DNA of 64,000 nucleotides from Jacaranda mimosifolia (taxonomy: Eukaryota; Streptophyta; Magnoliopsida; Lamiales; Bignoniaceae): assembly GCA_018894105.1 (NCBI GenBank), contig CM032127.1:28698369-28762368 (forward strand), written 5' to 3'. The notes under the pieces are model-generated. The model was not told the DNA's origin. It saw nothing but the letters and a program-made list of their open reading frames with translations, and searched no databases. Below are positions 36,131 to 49,200 of the stretch, piece by piece (the first letter of the stretch is position 1; each line of letters starts with the position of its first letter). Both the position numbers and the translations under genes were made by a program.

Positions 36131-36737
36131 CCAAGCAAATCAACTCCAAATAGGCTAAAAATTTGCAGAGATCTCCTCAACACCCTTGAGAAACTCCATT
36201 TAAAATTTTAGCCAATTCCAAGCATGGCAAGGCCTCCAAATCTATCTCTAAAGTGACTGGACCACAGTAGATCTTCAAGAGCAAAAATTCCCCAAATGTG
36301 AAGCATCTAATGTTATGATCTACACACCTAAGGAGAGCTCAAATCTTCCTCCAATCAGCTAAAGAACTAAAGAGAAAGAAAGATAGGATCGAAAATATGG
36401 AAAGAATTTGGTGAGGATGGTGTGAAACTTCAACACATGAGTGAATCACATTTTTTGGAGAGAAAAATGGAATCTAGCATCACATTATCAATATGGCCAG
36501 CCACCTATCTCTATTTATAGAGTGAGAGGTGTGATGCAAGTTGGCATCACACCCTCCATGTGGTGGTTTGCCAAGTTAGCAATCCACTTGCATGTGAAAT
36601 GTGAGTTTCACTTGCATTTGGATTTAATTTGAATCTATATTTCATCTCATGAAATATCTTTCAAATTAATTCTAAATAAACCTCAAATGAACTTCTTCAT
36701 TTGAATTTTTCTCCAAAATAAATACCTCACATTAATC
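35915..36737 (-). repeat. 5' LTR of element B, truncated
   Basis: Matches 29119-29945 of the 3' LTR (for example the dyad at 36528-36553 and the TATA-like CTATAAATAG next to it). The match stops abruptly after ACCTCACATTAAT at 36737, so about 1.4 kb of the LTR, including its outer end, is lost. Confidence 0.83.
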
Positions 36738-37682
36738 TACATATTTTCAGTCATGCTTTCTCTGCAGTGCTCGATTTAAGGGTTAGATCTTTGTTTTCCT
36801 TGCCTTTTCTTGTGATTTCTCATCTTCTACATGTTATCTTTATGTTTTTTAGGAGTTGAAGGGAATGTCTTCTGGTGCTGTTGGTAGCTGAGGTTTGTAG
36901 AAGCTGCATGTTTGTATTTGGTCTCTAGTTTGTTGGGTAGATAGTTTTCCCTTATGTTCTTGGGGGTTTTTACCGACAGAGACTAAGTTTGTAGGGTGCT
37001 CTATTATTTATTTGGTCATTTTGTGTGTGCCAGTATTAGTGGCTTGTTGCAAGTTTTTCTTTTTGTGTTACTTGAGAAATAGTTTTTAAGTTTCGATCAA
37101 ATTGAGTTTCAAGGCATGTTTTTGTTTTGGCATATTCTAAAAGATTTTGTTTTTCTCTTTCCTGTCCGTGGAGTGCTCTGCATGTTGCAAGCTTTTTTGT
37201 TTTCCCTGAGAAATTACAGGCTTTTAATCTTCAATCTGCAAATTTATGTTTGTCTATTCGTGTGTTATCTTATATGCTGTCAGTTTTTGCTAGATTTTTG
37301 TATTCTTGTTTTTTAAGGTTAGTTTACTTTTTATTGAGGTGTGGACGATTATTTGTCAATGTTTTCATTGGCTATGTCTGCCTACTTTTATTTGGTTTGG
37401 CTTTTGACATTGTTTTATACTGTTTTGAATGAATTTAATGATTTGGTTTTCATGTGCCTTTAATTCGATTCTTGCAGTGTTTCTCTTGAGGGTCTTTCGT
37501 GCTTTGGAGGGATTGTATGCTTATTTAGTTGTGCGCTTGAGGTATTTTTTAATTTTATCTTCTTTATTTATTGTTTATTTTTGGCTTGTATTGTCTATTA
37601 AATCCTTCTCAAGCATGTGATTGTTTCTTGGGTTCTAAAGTGCAATTTTTGAGGTCTTTTCTATTAGTAAATATATTGTGTA
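36738..37682. other. T-rich unresolved sequence right of element B
   Basis: Looks like intron or untranslated plant sequence. An exon-like piece at about 37477-37545 after TTGCAG ('VFLLRVFRALEGLYAYLV') resembles a piece at about 37820-37870. No family was recognised. Confidence 0.35.
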
Positions 37683-37800
37683 TAGAATGAATAGAGAATG
37701 AAGAGTGTATAGAAGTAAATAGAGAATGAAGAGTTTATAGAGAATGAAGGTTTTACATAGTGAATAGAGAATGAAGAGTGTATATAAGTGTTTATAGTTT
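37683..37800 (+). repeat. Short tandem repeat, AGAGAATGAAGAGT unit
   Basis: Four to five imperfect copies of a roughly 25-bp unit around TAGAGAATGAAGAGTGTATA. Several spurious small frames on the minus strand derive from it. Confidence 0.8.
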
Positions 37801-38600
37801 TGTTTTTTGTTTTGCACTCTTTCTGCTGAAGGTTTTTCGTGCTCCAGATGAATCGTGTGTCTATTTTAATGTGAAGTAGAAGGTTGAACCAGTTTTTGGA
37901 ACACTTTACAAAGATGTATATCACTTTGACTCATCCAAAACATGGAAAGAGATGAAGCAAGTGGAGAATTGGTTGGCTGTTAAATTTTTGAATGGATTGC
38001 CTAGAGGTATATTCTTTAATATGGAATTGTAGTTATTTATAATTTTTTTTTTATTTTTTATTCTTTTAAAATATTGATTTTTGGCTTTATGTTTGGTCTT
38101 GTCCATTTGAATGCAGAAATTGAAGAAAGACCAATAGACGTAGATGATGACGATTTAGGTAATTATATTAAATGTCATTTATTTTTTTAATATTTTTATC
38201 AGTATAATTGTATTCTTACAAATATTACTTTCTTTTATCAAATTTTTTGCAGACAACACTATTGAAATTGATGAAATTCTAGGTAAACAATTAAATTGAT
38301 GTATAAAATGGCACACAAAAATAGAAATATCGAGTTACCTCTAGACAGCTTTACATGACACTGTTCTTTTCTTTTTTATTTTAGCACCTAGGAATTCTTC
38401 CTACATTGAATCCATGGAAAACTCCATGCAATTTATGTTTCTATTATTGATGTTTGGCCATGACATTTTGCTGGTGCAGTGCCAAGATAACGTGTCTTGT
38501 GGATAGGCCTTAAGGCTCACCTTATGTTGCTTTCTCTATGATCTGTTGGTCAACTCTTGAACCGGTGAGAGCTCCTACCTCTATGTCTTTTATGAGCTAT
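37801..38600 (+). pseudogene. Unidentified gene fragment with exon/intron-like pattern
   Basis: Coding-like blocks: about 37830-38006 ('FGTLYKDVYHFDSSKTW', 'WLAVKFLNGLPR'), 38117-38160 ('EIEERPIDVDDDDLG', flanked by GCAG and GTAA), 38254-38283 ('DNTIEIDEILG', same flanks) and about 38380-38450. The two small acidic exons have clean AG/GT borders in a compatible phase, so this was probably part of a spliced gene. There is a stop in the first block, and I do not recognise the family. Capture by a transposon is possible but unproven. Confidence 0.4.
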
Positions 38601-40534
38601 GCATGTATTATGAGTAATGAGCTTATTACACCAAAAATTTGTTGTTAGGAAAGGAGGCGGCTTCTAGGTTTGGTTGGTGATGTATGTTTATCTATCCATA
38701 AGAATGAATACTTTAGTGGGATTTTGTACATTATGCTTATCTATATGTTGTAAGTTTTGCTTTGATGAAAAAGAAGATGTTTGTTGCACTTCTCTTAAGT
38801 TGTTATACTGAAATTCCTTGCATGATATAACTTTGATTTATGAGCCATTTCTATTATGAAGAAAGAAAAACTGAAAGTTGTTAGCAATTTTATATTATGG
38901 AATCATATGTATGAGATCATTCCAAGATACCAACTTTGTGTTATTAAATGTAGTATAAATTCCTTAAAACTTGCTTCTATGGGATTTTGTTCATCTAACT
39001 CAATTTGGAGCAACTTACACTCAACGAGGGAATAACTGTATGAAATCATTTTACCCTTATTTCACTGTATTAATTGATTAACTTTGGTTCTTGGACTTGA
39101 AATTTTGGGCTTCAACAGAATCTGGCATCTTTCATGTCATTGTAAAAGTTGAACCAACTTATAAAGAACAACTTTGTCTTTGGAGGCAAAAGATTTCTGC
39201 TAAATAAGGATCCAAGGAACAGAATGACCGCAAGTCAAGCCATGTGTGGGTGTCCAATTGTTAATAAGCAAAAACAAAAGTGATTTTTGATTTTTGAACT
39301 CCATGTACATTTTATGTGCTTTAGGTCATCCACGAATCAGAAAAGTAATGATGTAAAAAGTGTCATATGATATATTACTATTTAAATTCTATGTGTTCAT
39401 CTCCCCTTCAGAAGATTGCTTTATGGGTGCATACGTTTATTTTCCTTCATTTTGATGTGTATACCTTCATTTTAATTACTCTTTTCCATATGCTGCAAGG
39501 AATTGGGGCCATTTTCATTTTTGTGTTCTTTATTTTTCTGTACAAAGTTTATGGCTATTTGAACTCTAGTCTGGTTAATTTGCTTTGATTTTCACTTGGG
39601 TTTGGTTGCTGCACTATATTGCCCTTAACTAGGATTAGGTTTTCTGATTTTTTTAACACAACTCATTATCTTTTGTTGGTGTTCTACTACACTTTTGTTT
39701 TTCGATTCAGGAAGATTAGTGTGTACTTTCTCCTTCATCTTTTTGCATGGTTTTTTTTTTTTTTTTTTCCTTTCTTTATTTTGGCTCAGTTTACACGGTG
39801 TATGCAATGTTTAGATTATGAGATTTATGGAGTTCTTTTGTGCATTCAGAGAAGGCATTTTGTTCTTATGTCCATTTAACGTTTCTTATGGGTGGAAGTT
39901 GTGTGTAGTTTCTTTGTATTTAGATATGTCGTCAAGATCTATTTTTTGCCAATTTTGTTGCACTATTTGCTTTAATTCTATATGGTGTTCTATTGCAACT
40001 TGGGACATATCATTGGTCATGGATTAGCTAAATGCATGTTGTCTGCTATTGTTCATCCTCAATTGATGCCTTGCTTCTTTTGATTTGTATGTAGTTATGT
40101 TTAAATTCAGCTGAACAAACAACGTCAAAACTGCTGCTTTGCATTAGCTACTACTATATTTTGGCTGCCTTTGTTAAGAGGTATATTAAGTGTTGCCTCA
40201 AAAAAATTGAAGTGATTGTTTATATATGAATTACTTGAAGCTGGTGCTAAGATGTTTTTATATATGTAAAATATTATGTCTTGGTGATATGGTCATTGAT
40301 AGGAAAGCTTCATCTATATGGCTTCAATTGATTTGTTCCCAAAATTTCAAACTCCATTGAAATCGGTATTTGAGGTTTGTTTTCATTCTTTTTTAGTGTA
40401 ATTCCAACGTTTTATTTTTTTTATTACGAAATCCAAATGATATCATATTGCATGCACATGGTTGTGTTATGAAAAATAATTATTTTACAAAATTTAATAA
40501 AAAAACTGCCTCAAGTAAAAATAATTGATTGTAT
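38601..40534. other. Intergenic sequence, nothing firm
   Basis: Moderately AT-rich, with an 18-T run at 39751-39768. Small frames on both strands have no recognisable domain. Confidence 0.4.
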
Positions 40535-40575
40535 CGCTCCACGGGCATGGCACCGTGCCTTGCGCGGTGCAGCTT
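40535..40575. other. GC-rich hairpin island
   Basis: GCACCG (40550-40555) pairs with CGGTGC (40565-40570) across a 9-nt loop, and GGCAC/GTGCC pair within the same stretch. It stands out in AT-rich surroundings. Helitron 3' ends carry such hairpins, but no CTRR end follows at the right distance. Confidence 0.45.
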
Positions 40576-42470
40576 TTCCAGTTTTGATATAGAATGTTTA
40601 TCAGGGTATGTCTACGGCGGGTATGATAGTATTTAGCTCATATAAGATATTATTAAATTAAATAATACATGTTTCTTTACAACAGATTATTGTTAATTGT
40701 ACAACAAGTTGTTGGTTCAAATTTTAAAGTTTTGTACATTCAATGCTTAGTAAATATTTAAAAAATAATTAAAAGACATTTTTCAAAAAATCTACTATAT
40801 TAGATAATATAATTTTATAATTTTGAATTATATATTTTATAATATTTAAAAATAAATATATCTAAAGTAATATAGTCAAATATAATTATCTTTATTTATT
40901 AACTAAAATTAAAAACTTAAGGATAAATATAAAATCTAAAATCATCATCCTAACAATATAATTTAATTTTAAAAATAATTTTAATATAATTTAAATTATT
41001 TTGAACAATATAATTTAATAATTTTAAAAACAATTATTTTGGATCAATACTTAATAATATATAAAAATATAAATGTACTTAAAATAATTTGATATTTTGA
41101 TTAAATTAAAAAATTAATTAAAAATAAATAATTAAAAATTAAAAATTAAAAACAAACAAACAAAAAAAATCACCTTATTCCACCCCCACCCCCAGCGCAT
41201 CACTCTCTTCCATGACTCCCGCGTCAGCACCCTCCCCTCCTTTCCCGGCCAACACATCCACCCCCCAACTTGTCCCACGACTCCTCCCCGCCAGCATCCT
41301 CCCCTCCTTTCCTGGCTGGGCTGGCCATGGCTGGGCATCTGTCCACCTGCTAGGCTGCTGCGGGCCATGGGAGTGGAATTTGGTTGGGGGATGGGGTTTG
41401 TATATATGTATATATTTATATGTATAATATAGATGTGTATATATATATATATCCATATTTGTAATATATATCTTAATTTAAAATATTTTTGTAGAGGGTT
41501 TTTGTGATATTTAATTTATAATTTTTTATTATTTTTTTAATTTGTTAATAATAAAATTTTATTATTGATCCTCACTTTTTTAGTATAATAAACAATTAAC
41601 ATACAATCAAAATTAACCAGCAATGAATTGTATAGGTAGCAAGTTAAATGTATTTATTATATTGTCAATTAATTACTAAAATGAAAGGTTATGATTTCAT
41701 ATTTTAAATCAAATTATTTATATTAAGTACATTTGTATATTTCTTATGTGAAGTATGTACAATTAAGATTGCACCGTAAATTACTCCATATTTATCATGT
41801 TCTAGCCAAAGAGTCCAAGATTTTTTTAGAAAAACTAAGTCAGTCCACTCTACAACATGAATTTACCTCAAGTAACTTTTGTAGTTTAGTTTCTCCAATT
41901 TTTCCTTTTGCTTTGTTATAATATTTCTTTGATGTTGAATTCAATTTTTGTTTTACTTATATAGACGACAATAGTGAATTTGATAATAAAGACCTACTCT
42001 ATTTCACTGTATTCTTAGTAAGTTTTGGAATCCATAGGTTTCTAAATGTCTTAACATTCATATATAGGTCGCACATAGTTACGATTGTAATAAGAACATA
42101 TTTATTTTTCAAAACTATATTCTTAATTGAATCCATACACATTCTTAGCAAACAATAATGGATTGACTATATAAAGTTGTTAATTTTGAGTGAAGGGTGC
42201 CTCAATAATTAATTATTTTCAAAATAAATGCATTGAAATGGTAATAATATTGTAAAGTTGAAAGTTTACGAAGTGATCTCATATGGATAGATCTATACCT
42301 AATAAATGAGATTATGAAACAATACATACATTGATACTCAAAGATACCTCTACCATTTCTACATTAAAATTAAAATTTAATGTAGTTTTACCTAGTATAA
42401 ACTAAAGAACATAAATACAAAGTCGAGAGAAAAGTGAAAAAAATTCACAACATTATAATTGCAATTTGGG
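40576..42470. other. AT-rich spacer with a GC-rich block
   Basis: 40640-41160 is almost pure A/T. 41180-41400 is C-rich and contains a local duplication of AGCAYCCTCCCCTCCTTTCC (41226 and 41291). 41400-42470 is again AT-rich. Open frames in the C-rich block on both strands are compositional. Confidence 0.45.
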
Positions 42471-42751
42471 TCATTTACTAGTTGATTCCAAACTGTGGAG
42501 CTGAAAATTATGAGAGCAATCTACCATGGACTTTTTTTTTTCAGCTTTCTCCATATAGATGAGTGGTGCAAGGAAAGAGAAGAACAACCATCTTTCTCTC
42601 ATCCTGACCACAAACATGTCCTCTTCTACTAGAAATAGATGTACCAGCATGAGACACTGTGCTTGCTGACACACCATATTGAAGTACCCTTAATAGTTAA
42701 CTCTTTAATTTCTTTTCCCGTTAATAAAATTAACATTTCTTTATAATCTCT

Positions 42752-42776
42752 CACACACACACACACACACACACAC
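42752..42776. repeat. (CA)n microsatellite
   Basis: About 12 CA units, about 520 bp upstream of the ABHD17 start codon. Confidence 0.95.
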
Positions 42777-43012
42777 GTACACAGGTCTCTCCCTGCCTGC
42801 CAGCCCCAGCCCTGCTCACACACAGTACACACACTGCACAAAACTCCATCCCCACATCTCTCTCTCACTCCCCACCCTCCCCCATAACAACAACACACAA
42901 AGTCCTCAAAACCGGAGATACAGAGACCCATATGATCTCATCTTACACAGATTTAGCCACACACGCACAGTGCTAACCCCCAACACCTTGAAAAACTCCA
43001 ACTCTTAACCAT

Positions 43013-43013
43013 A

Positions 43014-43062
<49 letters not shown>
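43013..43062. repeat. Compound (TC)n(AC)n microsatellite
   Basis: About 8 TC units followed by about 17 AC units, about 230 bp upstream of the start codon and probably within the 5' untranslated region. Confidence 0.95.
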
Positions 43063-43065
<3 letters not shown>

Positions 43066-43292
43066 TCTCTCCCATCTCCCAATACCATCCCACAGAGCAC
43101 GAAGCGCCCTTCATTATTCAACCCTTCCTCAACCAAACCACATTACTCCATCACCACAAAACAAACACACATGCATTCATGAGTAGAATCTTGGGATACC
43201 GATCATCAACTGGGCTGGTGGTGGTGGCTGCTAGTGCTACACTTACAAATCTTACTGTCCCACAAGAGAAACACAATAATTGCTTTCATTAA

Positions 43293-46200
43293 ATGGGGTG
43301 TCTGATATCTCAACTCGCAGCCAAATTTGCTTTCTTCCCACCTACGCCGCCCACTTACCAGGTAAAGAAGAGGGACGACGGCAAGCTGGTGGCTGTCTCA
43401 ACGACGTCGTCTCAGCCAATAGCCATTGATGATTCTTGTCTGGATGTGTTGTCTATTCAGACTAAAAGGGGCAACAAGATAGTAGCTTTTTACTTGAGGA
43501 ACCCGTACGCCAGGCTTACTGTGTTGTACTCTCACGGCAATGCAGCTGATCTGGGCCAGCTCTATGACCTCTTTGTTCAGCTCAAAGCCAATCTCAGAGT
43601 TAACCTCATTGGGTCTGCTCTTCTGTCCATCTTTGTTTTCTTTGGTTCTCATTTTGAGCCGAAAATTTTTAAAAGTTGGAATCTTGTAGATCTCTATGCC
43701 CATTTGGGTTGTTGAGCGTGTGTTTTTTTTTCTTTATCCTTTTTGTTTCTGCATTTTAAGGTAGGTACAAGTTTTCTTTGCTTATGTATATATTTTGGTG
43801 CGAGTTCTTTTGTACATAAGGCTAGAAAGCCTGACCTCGTTTAATATTTTTCCTGTTGGTTTACAATTTGAATTTCTATTTTATTAAAGATGTTTTTCAA
43901 GTAAATGGGAAGTAATTTTTTTTTTTTTTTAAAGTTTTGATTTATAAATTTTAGTTCGGGATGCGGTGAATTTTGTGCTGTGAGTTTTTTATGTAAATAT
44001 ACAAATACATGCGCCTCACACACGCATCTTTTGGGTTTGGCAAACGTTCTCCTTTTCAGTTAACTTTTCCTCTGTAAAAGTTCAATTGGTTACTTTCAGG
44101 AGAAGGGTTTCCACGATTTATTATCTTCTGGGGTGAAACTTTTATGCCTCTGTTTCTTTTGTAACGGGCTTAGATCTGAAATCTTTATTGATTATGTGAC
44201 AAAACAGTGGTTCAGGCTTCAGCATTTTGTCGATGTGTATTTAGTTAATTGACTGCTGGGTTTGTCAAGATTGTCTAGTGGATAATGCATTTTCACTTTG
44301 ATTGAATGAAATCTCAGAGATAAAGTATATGTTATTGCTATAGTCCTTTTCCTACTTTAATGCTTGTAATTTTATTTATCGTCTTGTGTGAAAGGGATTG
44401 GTTTGACTGGTGACTCACTTAAAAAAGATTTTAATGGTGCCTTTGGATTGTGACATCTTGTGATTTTACTTTCTTTAGGGGTTTGTGATTCTGGGCAGTG
44501 ACTTTTTTTTTTATCTTAACTTTCATGTTGGTTGCTCTGGGATTGTCTGGATTTCTCTGTCTTGCTGCATTTTATTGTGTTTGTCAGATGCAATTATTTT
44601 GAAGCTTAAATCCTGGAAAGCTTTTTGTGCCCAATTTGCTTCCTTTTCAGCATGTTTAGCTCGGAAAAGAAAAAAAATTCTTCTTCTTCTTTTTCTTTTC
44701 CTTTTTTTTCCTTTTTCTTTTAACGTTCTTTCAGGTTTTCGATCAATAGACGGACCATGTAGTTGTATGCCAAGAGAACTATTTTGCTTGTCTCACACAA
44801 TTTCAAATGGAGATTAGTGTAACTATCCTATATTTCATTATCTGCTTCTTCCACCAAGTCTTTGTGAATCCTGAAGAGTGTATGTTATTAATCTTGTCCA
44901 CTCTCCTTTTCATTCAAGAATGGACTTATGAATTTTCCTCGGATTTATGTTTGTCATGTTATTTTGAGTAATTCATAATGTTACACTGAGTTGGCTCTGG
45001 TTCTATTGTGCAGGTATGACTATTCTGGTTATGGAGCTTCTACTGGTAAGGTAAAATTCTATTTACTCAGTTTGATGTTAATCATCTTTCTCACTTCCAC
45101 TTCCATATTATGTGTATATATATTAACCTTTTTCCTTGTATGCTATAGTGCAAATTAAAAAAAAAAAACAGCTTTCATGTTCTTGCTTACAATAATTAAA
45201 ACAAATTTTGTGGAATATTTAGCAAGTCAGTCTCATGAGTCAACATACGCTGATGTCTAAAAGAAGTTGGCCAATGTTTGAAACGAAATTTTTTTTTGCA
45301 TAGATTTAAACTCTTTATCTCCTTGTTTCTGCTTGTGAATAATCTCAATTATCATTTTGTGTGAGTTTTCTCTTCATTTTTGCATCAGGTTTACTGTAAT
45401 GCATAAATTTTTTCTTCTTGTTCTTTAAACAAAGTTCTTCTAGTTATATCTAAGACATTATTTTCTTGATATGATCCAGCCAAGTGAATATGATACATAT
45501 GCGGACATAGAGGCTGTATATGAGTGTCTTCAAACTGAGTATGGGATTAGCCAAGAAGATCTAATTCTATATGGGCAATCTGTTGGAAGTGGCCCCACGT
45601 TGCATTTAGCAGCTCAATTGCCAAGATTGAGAGGTGTAGTTCTGCACAGTGCTATTCTATCTGGCCTTCGTGTGCTCTGTCATGTGAAGTTCACTCTCTG
45701 TTGTGATATTTACAAGGTTAGCACCCTTGCAGTTTCCCTGAATTCACCTCAGTGAAGGTGCTAATGGGAAAATCTGGATATCATGGTTTGCTTTGGCCCT
45801 TTCACCCGTAATATATAGTGACTTCTGTGACTTTGCATCAGAATTTAGACTTTCTGCCAAAAAGACATGTTGAATTTGAATACTTCAAAAAAAAAATTGT
45901 CAAATTTTATAGCTCTGATTTTTGCAACATACTATCTATAGAAGTTTAGTTCTGTTTAATCATTCCACTTTAATGAGGCTAATTGGTTAATCTTCCCAAA
46001 GAAATATCCATGTGAGCAATTGAAGGGAACTTGTTGCAATTGACTAAACATGTTGAAGAATCTGAAGGTTGCCGGTGATAGTTCTAAAAAATTCTTCTAA
46101 ATACATCTTTTATTTCTAGCCAAACTGTGGCCATTTTGATGTTCTACCTCCTGCATTCCAATCGATGTGCGCCCCTTGTGCTGAAACCTTCAGACATTAC

Positions 46201-49200
46201 CGTAGCATCAGCATTCAAATTGACATGTTAACTCTATATTAAAATGCAAAAAACTTTCATTTGCTGTCACTTCAAGCTATTAATGTCATCTATTTATGCA
46301 GAATGTGAACAAGATCCGGAAGGTGAAGTGCCCTGTCCTTGTTATACATGTAAGTGATTCTGGAATCTCTAGGCATTTGGAATTAAAATATTTTAATTAT
46401 TTAAGAAACTTCAAATATGCTTGAGCCACAACTGGTCAGTTGTGGCAATGACCCATGGAGAACGGGTAGCATGTTATATGCTTCTTCCATTCAAAAAATT
46501 GCATATTGGCTCCTTGATCTTGGAAGGTTTATTCTTTGATTGCTAAGCCAAATGCTCATATAAAAGCCAGTATGGTTGATCTTTTTTAATGGATGTCAAC
46601 ATTTACGCATTATCCAGATATTGGCTTGCTTTTTGGGGAGCCCAATGCAAATTAATGTCAATAAGTTATTTGTCATGTATAACAGGTTTGGTTTCATCAT
46701 AGCTGTCAGTTGGCATCTATGGTCTTTCTCTTTAGTGGCAGAGAGACAATTAGTCTGTAACTTGTTCTGCCCTCCACCCTGCTCCGTGGGTCTTTTTGAG
46801 TAATAGGGAAGATAAACAATCTGATTTCTTTTGAATTTGCTGCAAAGGCACAATGAATGACCACAGATGTTCATCTAGAGTCTTCAAAATTAGATAATAC
46901 ATTTAAGTATTTGTATTGCAGTCTGACTTCAAAAAAGATTTCAACCATGAATAATGTGGTAGATCGAAATTCGTCAAAGTCAGTACATATAGTTCAATGT
47001 TCAATTCTGATGCAGTAATGTTTCTTGAATGAAAAAACTCAATATTGTCCACCAAATATGACTTGCAATAGCAACATGAAAAATTGAACGAGAAAGCACA
47101 ACCTTGAAATCTCGTTAATGTGGAAAGAAAATTTAGATTATCTCCATGATTATTAAAACCTCCCAGAAGATATCTGATAGAGAAAGCAGAACCTCAAAAT
47201 CTCTTCAATGTGCAAATCAAAAGTTGATTCTTTGGTGATTCCTACACTCTCCAAAAAGGTATAATCCAATGTAGTCTCACCAAACTTGCAAAATTATGGA
47301 AAAATTCTCTCACAAACTCTTCTCTTTTTTCTGATTTTCTTAGTAGAATATATAAGCTCTGTGCTGAAGGGAGAGACTAGGAGGGTGTTTGGGTGAACTT
47401 ATAAGCTCCTCAAAACATCTTACAAGATGTTTGAGAGCTTATAAAATATCAAAAAGTGTTTGGTAAATTTTTTCAAGAAAGAGCTTATAAGCTACTAAAT
47501 AAGATGTTATGAGTTATAAGCTCTTTTTGGAAAAATAAGGAGTTCCCAACTTATTTTTAAAATCTTAACCAGTTCATTTATTTTTAATTGTATTAATTAA
47601 AAATTTATCATTACTAACATCTCATAAGCTGCAAAATTTTATTTTATCCAAACATTTTAAGAATTTATTTTTAAAAAAAGATTTAACATCTTATAAGTTT
47701 CAAAAATATCTTATAAGATGTAGAAACTTATAAGACCTTTTAATAAGGTTAGCCAAACACCCTTTGGATCATATATGTATGCATGCGCATATCATCAAAA
47801 TGCTACACTTGAACTATAGGTCGCAGCTTAGAAAAGGATTCACTAGACCAGTAAAGGTGAAGTATTGATACGGCTATTAAGAAACTAAGAAACTGCTTTA
47901 ACACGAGCTAATAATCTGTACTCTGGGCCAGATTCCAAAAAAATAGCCATACTCGAGTAAGATTACCAGAATGCCATTGACGTATTAAAGTATTAAATCC
48001 ACTATATTTGGCAAAAACCTTCGTGCATCGACTTAACTTGTGTTCTCGGATTACCTCTTCCTTTTGTTCTTTTTCAACAAGCCCATGTAAATGGTGTCAA
48101 TTCATCTACGGAACTTGATTCCTGCAACTCAGATGCTAGGTTGGTTTCAACAGGTTGTGATTCAGTTTCCTTGTGAAACTATTTGCTTTCTTTCATCTTC
48201 AAGATGCTATTGTTTTACTCCAATTTTCTTGAGATATGCAGCATTGGTTGTGGCAGTCCTCACAACCTTCAGAAAATTCTATATTAAATCTTTTAAAGGG
48301 CAGACTATGATGTTTATAATTTGCTGTATATCCTATACATACAAGAATAGCAACTAGGGGGTTTGGGAAAACATACATACAGGTTCTACTTGGATTGAAA
48401 AAATGGACTGGGAAATGAAGACAATCACCTATCCTGTCTAATTTATTTAAGCACTACGACAAAAACTAAACTTGCTCTATGCCTGATTACTCAAGATAAC
48501 CCTTTGAGATTGCAGATTTAGGTGCTGATTTTCTGTGTGTAATATTCTCCAAATCAAGTTGATAACAGCTGTGACTTGCCCAAACTGTAGATAGGCAGAT
48601 GAAACTGACTAAGATTAAAGATTGATCCATAAAAAATATGTTCAACCAAATGGTAAAAAGATAAATTTTATCACTTGATAAATTCATGCTCACCTGGTAT
48701 AACAGGTTGAACCAAACATATGTTTTGAGCTTGGTCTAATATTTTTGGTATTAAACTTATAAGGCCATGAGATGAAATCTACCAGGAATTAAATGGCACT
48801 CCATTTATTCCCATTGTATTGCTCCTATTTCCTACTTGGAATGTCCTAAAATAAAGCTCCATCTCTAAATTGGATTTCCTTCTTTCTGAAACTGCTCTTT
48901 CAATTAAAGTAATGACGTTATACCACTAAGTCTCAACCACTACCTTGAGAGTGATAGTGTAAAAATAGATCGAACTTACACTTTTTCAACTTCTGTCTAG
49001 TCAAACTGGAGTTAGTTACTTGAGACGGACCGTGTAATATTTAGGAAGCACAATAAATGAATACCATCTAACATCTTTTATACCATTTTTCCAAGATTTG
49101 CCTATTCTGTAGAGAGACTGTTGGATGAAGTTAAGCTCAGATTTATACATCTCTAGATTATGTAGGGCACGCAACAGGAACAGAATGCTCCATGCTCTGA

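Larger units (their letters stand above)
29119..36737 (-). mobile_element. Ty1/copia retrotransposon B, deleted and rearranged
   Basis: Minus-strand element. Reading leftward it has a truncated 5' LTR (36737-35915), a rearranged repeat zone, the leader, a gag start at 34201, a deletion of most of gag and protease, integrase, reverse transcriptase, RNase H, a polypurine tract and a complete 3' LTR (31346-29119). The outer half of the 5' LTR is missing beyond 36737, where unrelated sequence begins. Numerous stops and a mutated catalytic site make it inactive. Confidence 0.88.
42471..43292 (+). promoter_or_regulatory. Promoter and 5' untranslated region of the ABHD17 gene
   Basis: Composition changes here from AT-rich to C/A/T-rich. 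A TATA-like TTTATAAT at about 42740 precedes CT/CA-rich sequence, a common plant core-promoter layout. Two microsatellites lie within it. The transcription start cannot be fixed from sequence alone. Confidence 0.45.

Noticed and set aside
40535..40590. Definite Helitron 3' end
   Set aside because: The hairpin is present, but no CTRR terminus follows and no matching 5' TC end was found.
41132..41456. Frames on both strands in the C-rich block
   Set aside because: Mutually overlapping on both strands and explained by base composition and a local duplication.
42629..42931. Minus-strand frame with a Cys-Val run
   Set aside because: The run is the translation of the (CA)n microsatellite; the region is the ABHD17 promoter.
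43398..43703. Minus-strand frame opposite ABHD17 exon 1
   Set aside because: Antisense shadow of a conserved coding exon.
44485..44817. A 110-residue frame in ABHD17 intron 1
   Set aside because: T-rich hydrophobic translation without any family motif, lying wholly within a GT-AG intron.
46576..46874. Frames on both strands in intron 4
   Set aside because: Short, no domain, intronic.
47393..47762. A firm superfamily assignment of the 370-bp MITE
   Set aside because: The terminal repeats are clear but no matching target duplication is visible at its edges.
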